This document shows, in pieces, positions 9,920-23,010 of a stretch of DNA of 64,000 bases. This DNA is from Sipunculus nudus (taxonomy: Eukaryota > Annelida > Sipuncula > Golfingiida > Sipunculidae). The stretch lies in NCBI GenBank assembly GCA_026874595.1, contig CM049315.1, positions 69,325,916-69,389,915 on the forward strand. Direction: 5' to 3'. Numbering within the stretch: position 1 is the first letter of the stretch; the number at the start of each line of letters is the position of its first letter. The notes below the pieces were generated by a model. The model was given only the letters and a program-made list of their open reading frames with translations. It did no database searches and was not told where the DNA came from. The position numbers were made by a program, and so were the translations under genes.

Positions 9920-10740
9920 CGTTATTAAGTTTTATAGTTTCGGAGATATGGCCCAAAAGATTATGTTGTTGTGTTCCGATTGCAGCGCCCCTAGCGGCCA
10001 TATCCCGAAAATAAAAAATCACTTCCGAGATATGTGTGACATAAGATGTATCAGTTTCAAAAGGATTCCTGCAAAACTGTAGCCTGTAGAATGCTATATG
10101 TAAGACACAAGCACCAGCAAGAAGGCAAAATTGAGGACAACTGACAGACAGACAAACTGAAAAAGCGACACAAAGTTGAGACAAGATGACTAGAATAAGA
10201 ATAAGCTATAGTTTATGTTATTTAGGTTTATAGTTTTGGAGTTATAGCCAAGAGATGATATGTTGAAGTGATTTATGTGAAGCGCCCCCTAGCGGCTATT
10301 TTCTGAAACTGAAATAAACTTTCGAGATATTATTGTATGCCATAAGATGTATCAGTTTCAAACGGATTCCATCAAAACTGTGGCCTGCAGAATGCTATAT
10401 GTAAGACAAAAGAACCAACAAGAAGGCGAAATTGAGGACAACTGGCAGACAGACAAAAATACTGACAAAATGACACAAAGTTGAGAAAAATGAATAAACC
10501 ATATTACGAAGAAGACACAGAGGATGAAAATGAGCTTATGTTTGTGAAGATAGGACCAATATTGACAAAGTAATGATGAAGATAAAATTTTTTTGACGTT
10601 TTTTGATGACCTTGATCTTTGACCTACGAATACCAAAAGCAAAAGGCTTCCAGGACTTTTTCAGATCGATTGCTACAAAATTGTAGCCAGGATAGAACTG
10701 ATAAAAAGACACATTAACACACCCACAAACAGACATACGC
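9920..10740. repeat. ~295-bp tandem repeat, two and a half units
   Basis: Blocks such as GCGCCCCTAGCGGCC...CCGAAA (near 9985) and GCGCCCCCTAGCGGCT...CTGAAA (near 10280), and AGAATGCTATATGTAAGACA in both units, show a repeat of about 295 bp. A more diverged third part runs from about 10560 to 10740 (ATTGCTACAAAATTGTAGCC, CAGACATACG). No protein-coding potential is seen. Confidence 0.7.
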
Positions 10741-10744
10741 GACT

Positions 10745-12440
10745 GACCGACATGCTTGTCTAAATCGAAGATTCATACCCCTAGGTTTACAATGGAATGT
10801 TCCAGATCATTGATATAAACTTGATAGAAAACCATACGTCTATTCATACGAATTCTTCAGACTGACCGAGTGCTACCTCTCTACAAGACATGTGGCGCAA
10901 ACTCCAACACTATTAGCTTATATTCATTGTAAACCGTTCCATTGATACATAACAGGGTCTTGTTTGTTCACAGTTATCGGATCGACCATTTCGGCTTTGC
11001 TTCTAGTGGCGACTAAATCACCAGGAAAAGGTTCAGCTTTGATGGGATATACAGGGCACTGTATAAAATCATCTTTTCTTTTTAGAATATAACCTTGAAA
11101 TGAATATTTATAAATGAGTTTATGGAGTTTAAAAATTTAAGAATACGAGCAGTGACTATGGTCGAAATACAAAGAATTGTGAAAATAAATGTCTGCACCA
11201 ACAATGACTATACAAAGCGTCCTCCCATAGCTACCGATTTTTTTTTATTCGAAAATTATTTTATTTGACATTCGCCAGGATCTGGAATGCTATTGTAGGC
11301 ATAAATGATAATAGAAAGCTGAATAATCGACCATTTTTCTTGATCTTTACATCCACCGAATCTGGACCGCTATTGTCGTCATAAATTATGAAAGATGGCT
11401 AAATAAAACATTTTTTTTGTTCTTTCATTACATCTGCCGAATGTTGTGGCCGGATAAAAATCAGCTGGAAGGTCCTTGACATTGTCAAGGATTTCTGCAG
11501 CCGATATTCCCTGCCAGATTAAAGAAAAAATAATCCGGCCGGCGGCACCCTCACATCTACCGTTCCTACCGATCGATTCGGAAATAAAATGGTAGATGGT
11601 AGGCCGGCTTAATATCGGTTCCCACTCACATTGGAAGAAAACAAGCTGGGTTCTCGCATAACACAAACTGGACTTCTCGTCTAGCAGTGACAGCATATGG
11701 TAACAGCGCATGTTCTATGCAACCAGATACACAATCAAAAGTGGTCGTGGGCTGCTGCAGAAACTCGGATCGACCCGTCAGTCCTTCCCTTCGATATTTC
11801 AGGTGAAATAAGTAGAAATTTATAAAACGTCACAGTTAATAATGTATGATCAAATGACACGCACCTTGTCGACTTCGGGCAAAAGCGAAGGTTATTTAAA
11901 GTCATTTAAGGAGCTTACTTAAACCATTGGTTTAATTTTAATTACTAAACTACCCAAAGCCCTCTTTTTCAGTAAATACATTAAACGTGTACTAAAACGC
12001 AATACACATGCAGGACAGGCACTGATGGGAGGCTTAATACCGAATCACACTTTGATATACCAACAAGCATTAACTGAAACCGTGGCAATGTAAATATTTA
12101 CCAAGAACACTTTTAAAAAGGGGAAACGTTTAGACTACAAGTAATGCATGTGGACGTTGTAAATTTGTTATTTCGTTATACATTTTTTTTTCAAAATATA
12201 CTCTGCCTGACAGCATTATGAATATGTTTTTGTCACAGGTAGAAATGGTTATAAAATAATTAATAATGTACATGTCAGTGGCCTTGTGCAAAGCCATTAA
12301 CTGTCTTTAATATAAAAAAAGGCGTATATGCAGGCTGACCAAGAAATTTGCTAACATGTTTTTTTAATAAAAAAAATGAATAATTACATACAGGTACTTT
12401 CCTTGGTGAAATCGGCGAAACGCGCAGGCTTGCAATGCGT
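10745..12440. other. Intergenic, minor repeats only
   Basis: Holds a two-copy tandem of ~84 bp at about 11265-11430 (GGATCTGGAATGCTATTGT and GAATCTGGACCGCTATTGT). An imperfect hairpin lies at about 11540-11612, with GCCGGC...ATCTACC arms facing GGTAGAT...GCCGGC. A 110-codon open frame antisense at 11379-11711 runs through this hairpin and has no recognisable domain. No gene is supported. Confidence 0.5.
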
Positions 12441-12753
12441 CCCCGTCATTAGTCGGTGTGTTTGATCCTTCCACGATGTGCTGCCATTTGCTCGGCTTAT
12501 TCCTGATGTTAATGGGTTATACACCGAATGGTTGTCACACACACATCTTCACAGAAATCTTCCAGCAAAAATCAATAAAACTACATTCTGAAGCCGTGAT
12601 TACAACGGAAAGGGGCAAAATCATGTGTTTCGCTATATGCGGCAGGAGTTCCTAGTGTTCTGTCGGGACGTACCATCTTAATTCAAACATCTGTACACTT
12701 TATTCCAGTGATGTGGACTCAGACGGTGTTTGGGAGACAATATTTGTTAAAGT

Positions 12754-12756
<3 letters not shown>

Positions 12757-12806
<50 letters not shown>

Positions 12807-12812
12807 AGGGGG
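12757..12812. repeat. (GA)n plus G-run just after the exon 1 donor of copy A
   Basis: Starts within 10 bases of the GTAAGT donor and is followed by GGAGGGGGGG. Gene D has the same arrangement at 39702-39748. Confidence 0.85.
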
Positions 12813-13009
12813 GGTGTCTACGATACTTTTCAACAATTGAATACATAATGAAAGAGCCAAAGGCAGCAAATTCGGATATAGTGCAGGTTAGGTGAATATA
12901 TGTGAAGAAAGTTGAGAGATCTGATTTGCCTCTTATGAACATATATTTCACCTATGAAACATGTTCTTTTGTTAATATCTTAAGTATCGCAAACGTCTTT
13001 TTTTTTGTT

Positions 13010-13870
13010 AAAATGTTTGTGGAGTTAGCCGCCTCCATTTTTATATCCTGTCTTATTTAATTTTTAATCTATGTTTGACTATCTGCCGAGTTCTGTTTTG
13101 GTTTGTGGCAGGGCGGTAGTTCTTGCTTCCTATCACATTAGTTTATATCCTGCTGTCACACAGGTCCCGTGTACACCGCACCTGTGTGTAATCAGCATCG
13201 ACATGTGCTAGGACATAACACTACCTAACACTCATCCGCCAAATATATTACCGCTCCTCAGTTTTGATTTGAACGCAGAACCTCCTGGCTTTAAATCGCA
13301 ACATCTTATCAAACGAGGGGCTACAAAAATAGAGATATGAAACAGCTGCGCATGATTGAAAAAATTCTCACCGTGATTCGATGAGTGTTTTCTCTGTAAT
13401 GTTATCCATTTGACAAGCTGCCTTCTTTCTTTTCAAGATTTTTTTGGTGTAGGTAACCGCCTCCCTTTTTTAATGATTGCTTAACTAAGTAGTATGTACG
13501 TGTACAAGTATGTACGTGTACATCTGCAGAGTTCCATTCAGGTTTCGGACAACGTGACAGGGGCATATATACTCTATTATCCTGGTGTCAACCAGGTTCG
13601 TTGTTCTACTCCTGCGAGACCTAGGGGTGTGTCATCCCCATTACTGGGTCATAACACCGAGGAACCACGAAAGGGCTAACTAGTTTGTGAGTGAAACATG
13701 GCTGTTGGGCACAGTCTCTCCATTAAGCTACAGAGCGCTCACCCTGGGTGGGGACCGGCCGTGAAAAGTCTCACCGCCTCGGCTAAGATTCGAACTCACG
13801 ATCTCCCGGCTTTGTGTCCTCCGCCCTACCCCTTAGCCACAGAAGCCGGGGCTGCCTTCTTTCTTTATTA
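13010..13870 (-). mobile_element. Two tRNA-derived SINE copies (minus)
   Basis: The better copy (about 13440-13870) has, on the minus strand, an A box near 13840-13824 (GTGGCTAAGGGGTAGGG) and a B box near 13799-13781 (GAGTTCGAATCTTAGCC). A tRNA-like head is followed by a longer unrelated body. A more decayed copy lies at about 13010-13340, with matching CCTG-type body sequence and a degenerate B box (TTTGAACGCAGAACC). The head does not fold as a complete tRNA gene. Both sit in intron 1 of copy A. Confidence 0.6.
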
Positions 13871-14044
13871 TCTTGTCTTCATTAAATATTATTACATAAA
13901 CCATGAAAATAAAAAAAAAAATACTTAGGGTTTAGTACGACGAGGTAAAACTATGACGAAATCAATAATATCGTAAAAATGTATGATTCAGACCAAATTG
14001 CTCATTTACTTTAAGATGCTAAACAGTGTTTAACGTGTTTAGTA

Positions 14045-14850
14045 CAGTAAAACCTCGCTTACGACCCCCTCAGTTTGACGACCACCTCAAAGTTACGACC
14101 ACCTTTTCATGGTCCCGATTTTTATGCTCTTTAAATCATATTTGTAAACCTCAGAATAGCGGGCACCTCGGTTTACCGTTTAACGACCACTTCTTATGGT
14201 CCCAACGGGTGACCTAAATCTTAACTGTGCGACCGATAAGTACTGAGTAAACGTTGCTTGACCAGGGGTAGCGGGAGGTCAGGCTGAAACCAATGCTTTA
14301 CACCACTAATTAGTAAAGGGCAGTAGATGATACGAGTGTGGATCATAGATTATATCGTGTTCGCAGATGATCACACCGGGCCAGGAAAGTTTGCGTCACG
14401 CTCTCTTCTCTGTTATCAGGCCTGCCGGTAATTATATGATATTATTTTGCATAGGCCCCTTGCTTTGACTAACTCACTGGCTATTAATGAGTTATAATTG
14501 GTTAATATTTAATTCATCATTAGGTTAACTATTCAAAAACAGGTTATTTGCTGGGGAAAGTTTGAATTATACTCCTTTTTTAAGTATGAATAAATAAAAT
14601 TATACAAAACATATAATCTTTCTTCCCTGTCATATTATGTACAGTAAGGTGGAAAATATAATCGTGCAGTAATTCCAAATTATATCGAATAATTAACTGC
14701 CCCTCACAGAGCACTAAGAGTTAACATCGGAGGACCAGACGAGCTTTTTTAAGACCCTTGATATAGTCAAGTCTGACTTAAGCGACCACCTCGGAAGTAT
14801 GAAAACTTTATCGTGGTCCCATTGGTGGTCGTAATTCCGAGATTTTACTG
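14045..14850. mobile_element. pogo/Tigger-like MITE
   Basis: Begins CAGTAAAACCTCG and ends CGAGATTTTACTG, a 13-bp terminal inverted repeat with one mismatch. TA dinucleotides flank both sides (14043-14044 and 14851-14852), matching the TA target duplication of Tc1/mariner and pogo elements. The subterminal regions repeat ACGACCACCTC-type motifs in inverted orientation. No transposase frame is left. Related sequence lies at 26446-26610. Confidence 0.7.
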
Positions 14851-15741
14851 TATAGATATATTTCATATCACAGTTTGCAAATGGTTGCCCAGTAGAAACC
14901 TGTGTTCTCTGGGTCTACCTATAATGTTCGTAATCTAATTGTCAGGTTGTCAGGAGCGAATTACTGCTGTCAATAATTATATGGGGAAAAAATTCCTTAG
15001 AAAGAAATCATCATAGTTAAATAGTGAAAAAAATTCAAATATTGTGTAGAAAAAGAATAAAAAAGGACCAGTATACAACTAAAAAAACTTAATTTTGAAG
15101 CCATTTTTCTACACTAAAGCTTTAAAGTCCGTTGAACTACTTTCCTGTTTTGCTTAAACTACTGGCATCAAAGCTTATAGGATTTATAGGAAAATAATTT
15201 TTTAATAGTGTATTACAATTATATTGGTATTATAATTCTGGTATCACAGAATGTTAAAATATTTGAAATTGTCCTCATTCCTGCGGGGTGCTAATTTTTT
15301 TCCAGATATATCGCACTTTGAAATTCGGTTTGACAAAAAGAATCATTTAATTCCATTTCGTCTTTCTTCTCTTTAATTATTTCATTTGCATTTCATTATA
15401 ATTTCCATTTTTGTTCTCTTTCTTCTGTCATTTTCTGTCTGCAAGATCTCCGAACTGACTGATTTTTCAAAAGCTTTTTGCACAATATGAATTCGCAATT
15501 GAAATAAGTTTGACCTTATTCCCAATCTTGTACACACCATATCTGCTTCCCCCCGGGGGGGGGGGGGGACCTTATTTTGCCCCCTTGACGATTTCATACT
15601 AGTTTTTTTTTTATTTTGCATTTGAAAGTTAGAGTAGAATTTTCATGTTCCATCGTAAACGTTGATAATATAATTCTATCACCTCTGTGTTTTTTTTTGT
15701 ACTTTTTTGAACTTATTTGACTTATTTAAAATATCGAAAAT

Positions 15742-15745
15742 TTAA

Positions 15746-15786
<41 letters not shown>
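15742..15786. repeat. (TA)n microsatellite
   Basis: Alternating AT run in intron 1 of copy A. A G12 homopolymer lies nearby at about 15557-15568. Confidence 0.9.
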
Positions 15787-15789
<3 letters not shown>

Positions 15790-15944
15790 TATATAAATAG
15801 ACGGTTAAATCTTGTGATGTAAAAGTGTTTGTTAAACTTGCAAATAGGAATACTGTAGTCCACGTATTGCAGTTATTTAAAGGAGAATATAAGAATGGGA
15901 TTTTTTAGTTTACAGTTCTCGTTACTATATAAATATATTGTTAC

Positions 15945-16339
15945 GGCGGACCGAACGTCTCTCTCGCTAGTGAAGCATGCTTTTCTAGCGAAGCGGTTGG
16001 TACGCCGGACTTGTGCGCCATCGACATGGGTCCGAATCCCGGATCGGCCCGATATTTACCCCTTAAAATTTATTTTCGTAACAAAATGGAGGCTCGTCCA
16101 ACGTGACGGTAAAACTTTGTGGCCAAGGGAATAAGCTCACCAAATTGTGACTCCTGGGAAATTTAGGCTGTTCTGATAGCAGAACGCTCTTAAGAGGGGG
16201 GTGTGTTATGGGGTGACATAAAAGCGGACCGAAGCTTGCTTTTCTAGCGAAGTGGTTGGTACGCCGAACTTGTGCGCCACCAACCTGGGTTCGAATCCCG
16301 GATCGGCCCAGAATTTTCCCCTGAATAATTTGTCTTCGT

Positions 16340-16345
<6 letters not shown>
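15945..16345 (+). mobile_element. Pair of tRNA-derived SINEs (plus)
   Basis: Two related copies. The first (about 15945-16110) has an A box at 15986-16000 (TAGCGAAGCGGTTGG) and a B box at 16029-16040 (GGTCCGAATCCC). The second (about 16225-16345) has boxes at 16245-16259 and 16287-16299 (GGGTTCGAATCCC). Both continue GGATCGGCCC and end TTCGTAACAA. The second runs into a (TA)n tail at 16345-16376. The cloverleaf is incomplete, so these are SINEs rather than tRNA genes. Confidence 0.65.
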
Positions 16346-16381
<36 letters not shown>

Positions 16382-17559
16382 TAACTCGTCTTTTAAATGT
16401 CCTCTCACTGCAGGTATCCACAGGACCAAGAGCCGCTGGTATGTATATTGTGTAATATGTGATTTAATTAATTATATATGCTTAAATACGGTACGTTTAC
16501 AGAAAAATTCTCGCCAGTCTGCAGCCTCATATAGGCATCTAAAAACATGGTAATTTTGTCCACACCTGACATGCTAGCTGGCTAAAAATAAAAGCACAAT
16601 GTCGAGGATAAATCACGATGATTCCAAAGACACTCGTTCTAGCGTGAAAGATTTCTTCTGTTTCAACTTTGTGCACCATGTTTTGAGTAACACATACATG
16701 TACCTATTCCTGTAGAGTCATTTATTGTTAATCCTTACAGCAAGTGGCCTCTGTAAAACTTCTGTCTCGGCCCTGGGAGTCGGTGACCCCGGTATTATCC
16801 CCAACTCCGCCTTCAAAGCCATCAGTGAATACAACAGTGACTGGGATGCCGCCAACGGGAGGATCTGTGAGGGTTGTAGAGGATGGTGCACCAGAGACGG
16901 TCGGCTCGCGATACCCGGTAAAGACTGGTGGCAAGTTGACCTGGGCCAACCCAGAGTAATTCAGAAGATAGCCATACAGGTAAAATAATCCACCAGGGTG
17001 TATATAATATATGCGGTTTACCTGATGTCAAAATATTATTCTCATGTATCTTTATGACAATCTTTGGTACAGTAATCAGGGATGTTTATAGCGTTTTACT
17101 TCTTCTATTACTGACGCTCACACCAAATTGTCCAGCCCTGGAAATACACAATTTTTGTTTGAACCGTCCGGATATAAATGAAAGTCGTGTATGGAGGGTT
17201 TCTTTTAAATATTATTGCAAAAATTCTAAGTTAATTAAACTTAACATTTATTACTAGCTTGCGACAGATGGTTTACCTGTATTTATAATTGTTTAATGTA
17301 TACACTACAGGGTGTGGTCTTCTCTCTTCGTCGATTCTGGATCAGTCGTTTTAGTCTGGCTTATAGTGAAGATGGCATCAACTGGACTAGGTACAGAGTT
17401 GACGGACAGAAAAAGGTTATGAGTTTTGTACAGTCTGTTAAACAGGAAACACATTACGCCATAAGCTTTCTGTCTTGAACTGTCGTTTTAATAATTGTTT
17501 GACAGAAATTATAATACACGTCCTAAATTTAAAGATTCTAATTAGTCATTCGAAGGAAC

Positions 17560-18050
17560 GAAAATTACCTTTTCTCAGGTTTAAAAGTATGGAATTTATT
17601 TTGTCACCAACAAGCTCAAACTATTAATACCAGATAAGTTCAAAGAACTCTCTCACATATTTGACAAACGATCTGTAAGGGTGAAATTCACTGGAGGAGC
17701 GATTTCAATTTAATGCAACAATTTTATTTTAAATCTCCGACTCTTGTATCATTTAAAACTAATTTAAAAACGTATCTCTTTCGGCAAGCTTTTGGTTATA
17801 AATGTGCGTATTTTTTTTTCTTATGTCAGGCACAGGGAGTAGATTTCCATGGAATTGTATGTGGGTATTTGTGTGTGTGTGTTTGTGAATTGCGCTGTGA
17901 GTCTGACCATCGGAGTATTGGCGCTTTATAAATACTATTATGTTATTATTATAATACTGTAAATACTATATATTAATACTATAAATACTATATATTACTA
18001 TTATTATTCTTATTATTATTCTTATTATTACTATTATTATTAACTACTGA
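17560..18050 (+). mobile_element. LINE 3'-end fragment in intron 4 of copy A
   Basis: Encodes a GLKVWN-type segment near 17578 and SPTLVSFKTNLKTYLFRQAFG near 17730, the usual last residues of CR1/L2-like reverse transcriptase. These are followed by GGCGCTTTATAAATACTATTATG and an ATT-rich tail. Strongly truncated and frameshifted. Confidence 0.65.
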
Positions 18051-18985
18051 AAGAGGTTTTAAAATACTTAGGATCCCGGTATTAACATTCATCCTGTGTG
18101 TAAACGTCCTAAAACCATGCAATGCCGATAATACAAGGGTCGAGGCCGTTTAAATTGGTCTGAAACCCTCAAGGATTGTACCGGCTGAAAAAAGGGGGGG
18201 GGGGGGTAGTTCCGGACCCCCTGGACCCCCTTCGGTCCGATTCTGCTACTGACGAGGTATGCATATTTCCTTTTTTTAGGAACAGCTTCCTTGCCTTAAA
18301 ACATACATTTATTTCATCTTTCATATCTTCCTTACACCAAATTATACTTCTCACAACAATAATATATGTAACCAATCAAGGATATTCAAAAATCTGAATG
18401 CCCCGCGTCCCATTACGGTTCGCAAATGTAACCATCATGACTGACCAGATCTTCAAGATAAACATACTAAGGTATGCATTTCTTGCCATGAGCACAGCGC
18501 CACAAACTAAGTGTTAAACATTTGTACATATCTGAATGAGACAGTATTCCACTGAAAAATCTATATTTTAATTTAACTTTTAGAATAAAAACAAACAAAA
18601 AACAAATGAGCCAACATTCATCATCTCATTTGATACATCCCCTTACCAAGACAAAAAACCCGGTTATCGGTATATTAGTTAGTGTCATATATCACAGGAA
18701 GCATGTATGTCAGCGACCGGTCATGAAAAATGGTGTGTGGAATATTTAGTCGGAGGATAAGTTTACTCAGTGCTTGTTTTTGTAAACTGTCACACTTTAA
18801 TATAACATTAAACCTGGTTTTAGGTATTTGCTGGAAACGTTGACGCCACAAGCATTGTGACGGTTCCTCTGCCAGTTGCCCTGGAGACACATCATCTGCG
18901 CTTGTGGGTTGAGTCCTACCGTTGTACCGCATGTCTTGGTGTGATATGTGCACGTTTTGAGCTTTATGGTTGCCAACCCTTCTGA

Positions 18986-19542
18986 TCAAGAACCTCGCCG
19001 AGAACAAACGACATTTTCATACCAATTTTGATCTAGTTTGGTCATATACCTATCGAGTCGTTGTGTGGACTTGCTATAATATAAACTAGTACACTTGTGT
19101 TAGATGCTATATTTCATAATAATATATTCTAAATAACATGAAAAGTCGTCAAAAGATCCAATGCCCACCTTTGAGGATTTTGCGCATCAAATTTAGTATT
19201 TAATCCATTTACAAGGTATAGAATGAAAGGATTTAAGCATACATCATGTAATCTCAGCTCTTTACACTTTGCCTCTGAATGCTATTGTAGCTGTGGTAAC
19301 ATTTTATGGCTGTGTCCATTACAATAATGACAGAACAACCCGATTTGCTTTGTACATACATCAGTTGTTATGATGCATGTTGTTTTGTGTATATATGTAT
19401 TTCAAGGGGTCTGAGATTGAACACACTTCAGTGATTGTCAAAGTACTGTAAAAAAAGAATCCCAACTTATATACATGGCGCAGTCGCTGAAGCACAATTT
19501 CCTGTCTATGTTATACATACCCACCCACAAACACCTACATCT

Positions 19543-19581
<39 letters not shown>

Positions 19582-22560
19582 GTCAGTAATAGTTGTTTCA
19601 TTTATATCAACGTTGACACTGCAGGAACATTTTGATCAGTGATCCTATTTTATCGTATCGATCAATTATTATCACTATTATCAATTATTATTATTATTAT
19701 TATCGTCATCTGCGCGTGTGATTTTTATTATGATTATCATTTATAATAAATTTGGTCGGTCTGTATCGATCAATATATCGAGAAATTTCTCCTGTCAAAT
19801 TAAAAAAAAAATGATTAATAAAATATATTCAGTTTGGTAAAATTCACAGAAACACGTCAAGATAGTATTCACTATTGTTACGCCATATGTAACGTACAGC
19901 CGATTACTTGACAGGATTGAGCGTGACATGTTTCAGTGAAAAGACCTGATCTCTCTCACTTGTATGCGTGTTGCCTGTGACTAAATGCTTTTTTGAAGGC
20001 CCTTCGTGCCAAATTTAGTCTTTCTTTGCTTGAAATGAAATAGTGAAAAAGATTTTTTTTTATCTTATTCCTATTATAATATTATGAAAAAATACCTAAT
20101 AAATTTAAATTTAAATATTTTCCAAACCCTACTGAAATCATATATATGTAGACATATTACGATTTCTAAGAGTTTTTTGGGTTAACTCTTTCAGATTTAA
20201 CTTTTTCGAATTAAGGTGAGATATATATACTGTTCATCATCACCATCATCTTCTTTGGAATTTTTTGTGTTCAAATTGTAAGATTTATTTTTTTAATTGC
20301 AATCTGAGTATGAAAAAAAATATTCAAACCAAGATATAAGGCTATTAAAATAACGATGTAGAAAACATGGAATCCGAATAAAAAAACATCATACGGCAAA
20401 TATGATAAATAAAAAATCTGGTTTATAATATAATAATTGTTAATATTACATGCATGAGGATTTACTTTCACAGCTTATATTCTACTAAATCTCTGAGTTA
20501 CCTGTATATATCCTACGAAAGCTCTATTAAATTATGACGGCACGCCTTCCGCATATAATATCTGACCGCTGTAACTATAACCCACTAACACAATATTAGA
20601 AGGCGACAATATTTACAATTTGGTAATATTCTGTATCACGCGATCTCAGCTTTTCATATACACAAGAGCACTAGATTTTATATGTAATGAGATCTCAAAG
20701 ATGCACAGGGCCCCCCCCCCCCCTCTAAATTTAGTTTCTGCAATAAGGTCCTTATTTTTTCTTACACACCTACAATATTAACTAAATACCAACATTTACA
20801 GAATATATGGCAATTTTAGTGACAATAACATAGTGGAAACATGGTAACACAGCGGACACATCAACCTTTCCACGAAGCAACTTATGAAGTTATGGATGCA
20901 GAACCCAACCAGGGGCGGATACAGGATTTTAGAATAGTAGGCGCCGAGGGGGATGGGAAATTCCCTCCCACGGTGTAGAAACATTTTGAAAATACAGGCT
21001 ATAATGGCACAACATTAGGCAGTTTAAAAGGCATCATGATGCATGTCTACTAGGTTACCTTTCTGTACACTGAGTCACTGGTCTCTACTTCTGAAATCGC
21101 AAAAAGGTCGGTTATTGTATCTAAATCCATATAACCTATAATAAATGGAACTTTAATGGTACAAGGAGCGGGTTACTGAAATCTACCAGTCATAATACAA
21201 CCTGTACCGCCTTTAGCAGGAAGAACTATGTCTATGCGACAACTGGGTTACCAAAATTATTTATTCTACTATGAAAAAATAACATAGCAGACATAGTAGA
21301 CCTTTTCCCATATACCATGTTCCATTGGATTCCTGGTAGGTTCATTTACCACCCACCAGACCTCAATAACTTTTACGAAAATTGAACTTTTCTAAAGTAA
21401 TCTGTACAAGATAATTCCGGTTGCATGATCTAACAACATCAGTGACTTTATGGACATTGAGTAAAAGTATGATCTTCTTTTCTTGTACAAGTCCCTGAGG
21501 AACTTCTGCATTCAGAACAAAAATGTAGCTTCAACTTTTTTTCATAAATTCTTCAGGCGCCACCAGGTGACTATCCAAATGTAATATCAGGTATACTGGC
21601 AGGTTTCATGGAACTAAAACGTCAGGGTAACGTAGTGGACATTACCATGAAGGACAAAGAGTAAAACCCCTGTTATAAACATAATTTTCAGAGTTCATTG
21701 ACTGCAAAAGGGTTGCTTTCACAGGGGGTACTGTAATCTTCCCAGGAAAGGGCAATACAATATTAAAACACAACTATTTTTCAATTTAGGGACCCCTGCA
21801 AATAATTTTGCGGTTGTCGGGACAGTAACTTATTGGATATTATAGAAGCATCATTCACATATCTTTGAGTCACTAAAATCTGAGAATGTCTGAGATGCAC
21901 AACAAAACATCTCTATATTAACCACTTTTCTCCAGCAGAGAGAATATAGGTATCTCTGAATTCATATAATAGGTCCAGGATGCAGTTTATTGAAAATGTT
22001 TATCATTTGTCTGAAATGATCCATTTGATTTGCCTATGAAGAAAAACATGATTGATAGCTAGTTGAACTCAGGGGGAGGCACTAAAACATGTCTGCATAA
22101 TCTTTCGGATTATTTTACCGGAGGGTCTGCATTGACATATGCATGAAAGTCATATTTTTATTGACGACCACAGCAGTCTGAAATTACATGCCTGCTATTC
22201 AGCATTAACTGTTGGCAAGGATTTTACATTTAGCCTCGATCTGAGTTAGGTAAAAAAAAATCTCGTAAATTCATGCATCATCCGAATTCCGAAGTCATAA
22301 TAGCATTATTTTGACCATCTATAGCACCTATAGACATATTTTGTATTAGGACCTTAACCATACCCGCCTCCACATATCCCAAATAAACTCTTAAGTGGCC
22401 ATCATTATAATTTTATTGAAAGTTATCGTAGACAAGAAGACAAAACAGGTCGGATCTTGCCGTTTTGGCCTTTTAATTTGTCCTACTCAAAATGTCATCA
22501 CTTCATTCCTGTCAGTCTTCACTTCCTTCTCTGAAATACTACAACAACGTTCGGGAACAA
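18986..22560. other. Intergenic, simple repeats only
   Basis: Between copies A and B. Seen: (CA)n at about 19542-19575, ATT-rich runs near 19680-19705, a C13 run at about 20710-20722, and otherwise AT-rich sequence without coding pattern. Confidence 0.5.
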
Positions 22561-22639
22561 TTCGTATTTTCACTCAAAGAGATTGAAAAAAAGTACACAG
22601 TTTGGCCGGTCTGCATCTAGGTCCGCATGTACATTGCGT

Positions 22640-23010
22640 CCTTTAAATAACAAAGGTATAGAAAAATCACTGATAGTGTTTTCTGAATGTACAGAATTCA
22701 GATTTTTTTCTGACAAAGTAGCATACTTTATGTCTAAAGGCCTTTCTTACCCCAACTCCTTGCTTTGCTTTTTTGAGCATTGCAAGACACCGGGAATTCC
22801 CCTCTGAAAAGTCATTCAGACAGAACCTTAACAATTTTTGAGCGTTCTGTGCTGGTCTCTTTTGTAAAGCTGTGTGGAAAAGCCTGTATTGCTGCCGTTA
22901 ATTTTAAAGGACCCAAATGAGCTGTCCATACTGGTAATCGGATTGGACAATTGTGGAGGTAAACCTTGACCAGGGAAATGTAAGTTGGCCATAACGTATC
23001 AGAGGAAAGA
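22640..23010 (+). mobile_element. Diverged LTR relative of the Gmr1-like element
   Basis: This plus-strand stretch matches, in reverse complement, the DNA just 3' of the retroelement RNase H at 46.77-47.09 kb. Shared landmarks in order: GGCCTTTC, CCCCAACTCCTT, GAATTC/GGAATTC then CATTCAG, CAGAACCTT, GTTCTG-GGTC, AAGCCTGT, GTCCATACTGGT and GGAGG-AAACCTTGACCAG. It therefore looks like an old solo LTR or LTR fragment of the same family in opposite orientation. No pol sequence is next to it. Confidence 0.5.

Larger units (their letters stand above)
12476..18985 (+). pseudogene. PAN-F5/8C secreted protein, copy A (one stop codon)
   Basis: Five exons fit splice signals and phase: 12476-12751, microexon 16414-16438, 16741-16979, 17311-17415, 18824-18985 (807 nt, 269 codons). 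Exon 1 encodes a signal peptide (MCCHLLGLFLMLMG) and a PAN/apple-like Cys motif. Exons 3-5 encode one F5/8 type C (discoidin) domain: GDPGIIPNSAF, DWWQVDLGQPRVIQKIAIQ, WISRFSLAYSEDGINW, ending GVICARFELYGC. The only lesion is TAG at 12653-12655, where copies C and D have Trp (TGG). The donor after exon 4 is weak (GTTATG). Family role is extracellular carbohydrate or lipid binding. A polymorphic or recently dead gene is likely; an assembly base error is also possible. Confidence 0.7.

Noticed and set aside
11379-11711. 110-codon antisense open frame
   Set aside because: Crosses an imperfect hairpin and has no recognisable motif or paralogue.
13780-13850. tRNA gene on the minus strand
   Set aside because: A and B box matches are good, but acceptor and anticodon stems do not pair as a complete cloverleaf, and the sequence continues into a repeated body, so it is called a SINE.
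15986-16310. Two tRNA genes on the plus strand
   Set aside because: Same reason: good internal promoter boxes, but an incomplete cloverleaf and shared 3' bodies with an AT tail.
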